Assembly: GCA_017619255.1 (NCBI GenBank)
Contig: JAFZSS010000262.1
Span: 1 to 13,944, forward strand
Length of the DNA stretch: 13,944 bases
Direction: 5' to 3'
Source of the DNA: Muribaculaceae bacterium
GTDB taxonomy: Bacteria > Bacteroidota > Bacteroidia > Bacteroidales > Muribaculaceae
The first letter of the stretch is position 1; each line of letters starts with the position of its first letter. The translations under genes and the position numbers were made by a program. Under the pieces are notes generated by a model that was not told where the DNA came from, did no database searches, and was given only the letters and a program-made list of their open reading frames with translations. Below, one piece after another: positions 12,509-13,944 of the stretch.

Positions 12509-13944
12509 ATGAAGAACAGTCAACCCATATCGACCGGCACCCGCAGTGGCAGTGCTTCCTGTGACCGCCGCTGCACCGTGGCTTATTGGCTGGTGATGGC
12601 ATTGGCTTGTGCCGTCTTCTTCGTCATGAATATGCTCACTACCCTCAAGGAGGATGACATGTCCTTCACGCTCGTCGAGGGTGTCTGGACCCCCATGCAT
12701 TCCCTGACGGATGTCATCCGCTCCTATTGCAACCAATATGTGGATGCCAACGGCCGCTTGGCTAATCTTGTGCCGGAGTTATTTGGCGGATTGCTGGGCA
12801 AGTGGGCGTTCAACATCTGCAACACCTTGGTCTTCGGCGTGCTGCTGCATGTCTTTGGGCTGCTGGTGACTGGCCGACGCTCGCTGTTGGTTGTCGCCAT
12901 GTTCCTGGCTGTTGTGGGCACCTGTTTCCCCGTGCCGGGCGAGACCATGCTGTGGATGTCGGGCAGTGCCAACTACATGTGGGCTATCACCCTTTCGTTG
13001 CTGCTCGTTCTCTACCTGTTGCGTGACCATCGTGAGTCACTGGGGTGGGGCGGTGCCATCGGCTTGCTGTTGTACGCTTTTGTCGCCGGCGGCTTTAACG
13101 AGGCGACATCCTTCGGTTTCTTTGTTGGCCTGTGTGCCTATTACCTCTTCAACCGCGACCGCTTTGACCGCAGGGCAGGGGTGGCCTTAGTGGGTTATTT
13201 GTTGGGCATCTTGCTCCTCATTTCTTCGCCTGGCGCATGGGCTCGTCTGTCCACAAGCGGTATCGTGTCGAGCCTTGGTTTGAGTGATCTGGTGTCGAGT
13301 CGCTGGTATATCTTCCACGAGAAGATGTGGCGTTTCCTCCTTCCTGTCGCAGTGATTTTGATCGGTCTTGTCACCTTGTTGCTCAGGCGTGGCCGTTCCG
13401 TTAAGCAGTGTGTGTGGACCTATATCTTCGTGGCTTTGGCGTTGGTGATGTTCGCCTTGGGCATTATTCATGAGCGTGCCTATGCCCCGCTGGCTACGGT
13501 GGCGTTCATCATCGTGGCGCTGGCTGTCGATGATTTCACGCGTGACTGGCGCTGGGTGCGCCTGACACTCATTGCCGCGGCTTTGGCGCTGGCCGCCTTC
13601 ACCTTTGTGAGGGGCATCAGGGTGTTGCGTGAATACAAAGCCTTTGACGATCAGGCGGTCAGTGAGATTGTTGCAGCACCGCAGCAAGCGGTGTTGCTGG
13701 AACGCCAGTTTGAGGGCTATAGTCCTTTCGTCAAACCCATGAATTTCATCTCCACCAACTTCTTTGCCCACGAACTCATCTACCGCGCCTATTTTGGTAA
13801 GGAAAATGTGCAGTTTGTCAGTGATTCGGTCTTTGCTCGCTATCATCAGGGACGCTTGCTCGAGGGTGCCGTGCTGTGTCCGATGACCAGTGACCGCCCT
13901 GATGTCATCAGCGAAGTGATGACCATACCCGGTCAGGATTATAT
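12509..13944 (+). CDS. Polytopic membrane protein, DUF6056-like, putative GT-C glycosyltransferase, paralog 3 (partial at right edge)
   Basis: The frame opens with ATG at 12509, 18 nt after the paralog 2 stop, and stays open to the end of the window (478 full codons). It begins MKNSQPISTGTRSGS, has helix one at about 24-43 and then K-E48-D49-D50. It continues with DANGRLANLVPELFGG, WAFNICNTLVFGVLLH, FPVPGETMLWMSGSANYMW, GGFNEATSFGFFVGLCAYYLFNR and SPGAWARLSTSG. Further on are HERAYAPLATVAFIIVA, the C-terminal EGYSPFVKPMNF, and ENVQFVSDSVFARYHQGRLLEGAV. By comparison with paralogs 1 and 2 some 75-90 residues are missing at the cut end. Tight spacing means it is co-transcribed with paralog 2. 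Each paralog keeps the EDD acids but differs in surrounding loop residues, which would suit different acceptors or sugars. The function is inferred, not shown. Confidence 0.72.
   Translation, partial: MKNSQPISTGTRSGSASCDRRCTVAYWLVMALACAVFFVMNMLTTLKEDDMSFTLVEGVWTPMHSLTDVIRSYCNQYVDANGRLANLVPELFGGLLGKWAFNICNTLVFGVLLHVFGLLVTGRRSLLVVAMFLAVVGTCFPVPGETMLWMSGSANYMWAITLSLLLVLYLLRDHRESLGWGGAIGLLLYAFVAGGFNEATSFGFFVGLCAYYLFNRDRFDRRAGVALVGYLLGILLLISSPGAWARLSTSGIVSSLGLSDLVSSRWYIFHEKMWRFLLPVAVILIGLVTLLLRRGRSVKQCVWTYIFVALALVMFALGIIHERAYAPLATVAFIIVALAVDDFTRDWRWVRLTLIAAALALAAFTFVRGIRVLREYKAFDDQAVSEIVAAPQQAVLLERQFEGYSPFVKPMNFISTNFFAHELIYRAYFGKENVQFVSDSVFARYHQGRLLEGAVLCPMTSDRPDVISEVMTIPGQDY

Overview
The window looks like chromosomal DNA from a GC-rich member of the Bacteroidales. 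The evidence is four promoters with the Bacteroidota pattern (a TTTG/TTG box, a 20-nt spacer, then TAnnTTTG or TAnnTTCG), little Shine-Dalgarno signal at starts, a CotH-type lipoprotein, and protein families that read like gut Bacteroidales. Family or genus cannot be fixed from the sequence alone. No rRNA, tRNA, CRISPR, insertion sequence or phage structural gene was seen, and no gene-free stretch exceeds 300 bases.

Left part, minus strand (1-4145): six tightly packed genes that could be one transcript from a promoter at 4177-4207. In transcription order they are a CotH-domain lipoprotein, a FlK-like hotdog thioesterase, an exported thioredoxin-like protein fused in frame to a nitroreductase, a TfoX N-terminal-domain protein, a small beta-carbonic anhydrase, and a YdcZ-like membrane protein cut by the window edge. 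Several junctions are 4-nt ATGA overlaps or gaps of 3-19 nt. The thioredoxin/nitroreductase fusion is odd, because a signal peptide would export an FMN enzyme.

Middle (4146-6300): a 223-bp divergent control region carries two promoters, a perfect 9-bp inverted repeat and a pair of 11-bp direct repeats. It drives, on the plus strand, an HTH/S24 (LexA/CI-like) regulator followed 15 nt later by an M16 zinc peptidase.

Right part (6301-13944), plus strand: two tandem, strongly similar GtrB/DPM-type polyprenyl-phosphate glycosyltransferases are followed by three paralogous polytopic membrane proteins. These three (DUF6056-like by recall) share a KEDD motif in the first extracytoplasmic loop, a P-PGETMLW-type loop and a soluble C-terminal domain. 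I infer that they are GT-C-type transferases using the lipid-linked sugars made by the two GT2 enzymes, which would make this an expanded Gtr-like surface-glycan modification cluster. The housekeeping gene frr, with its own promoter and a long hairpin downstream, sits between the first and second membrane paralogs. The third paralog runs off the right edge. This cluster is the most likely place for under-described biology in the window.
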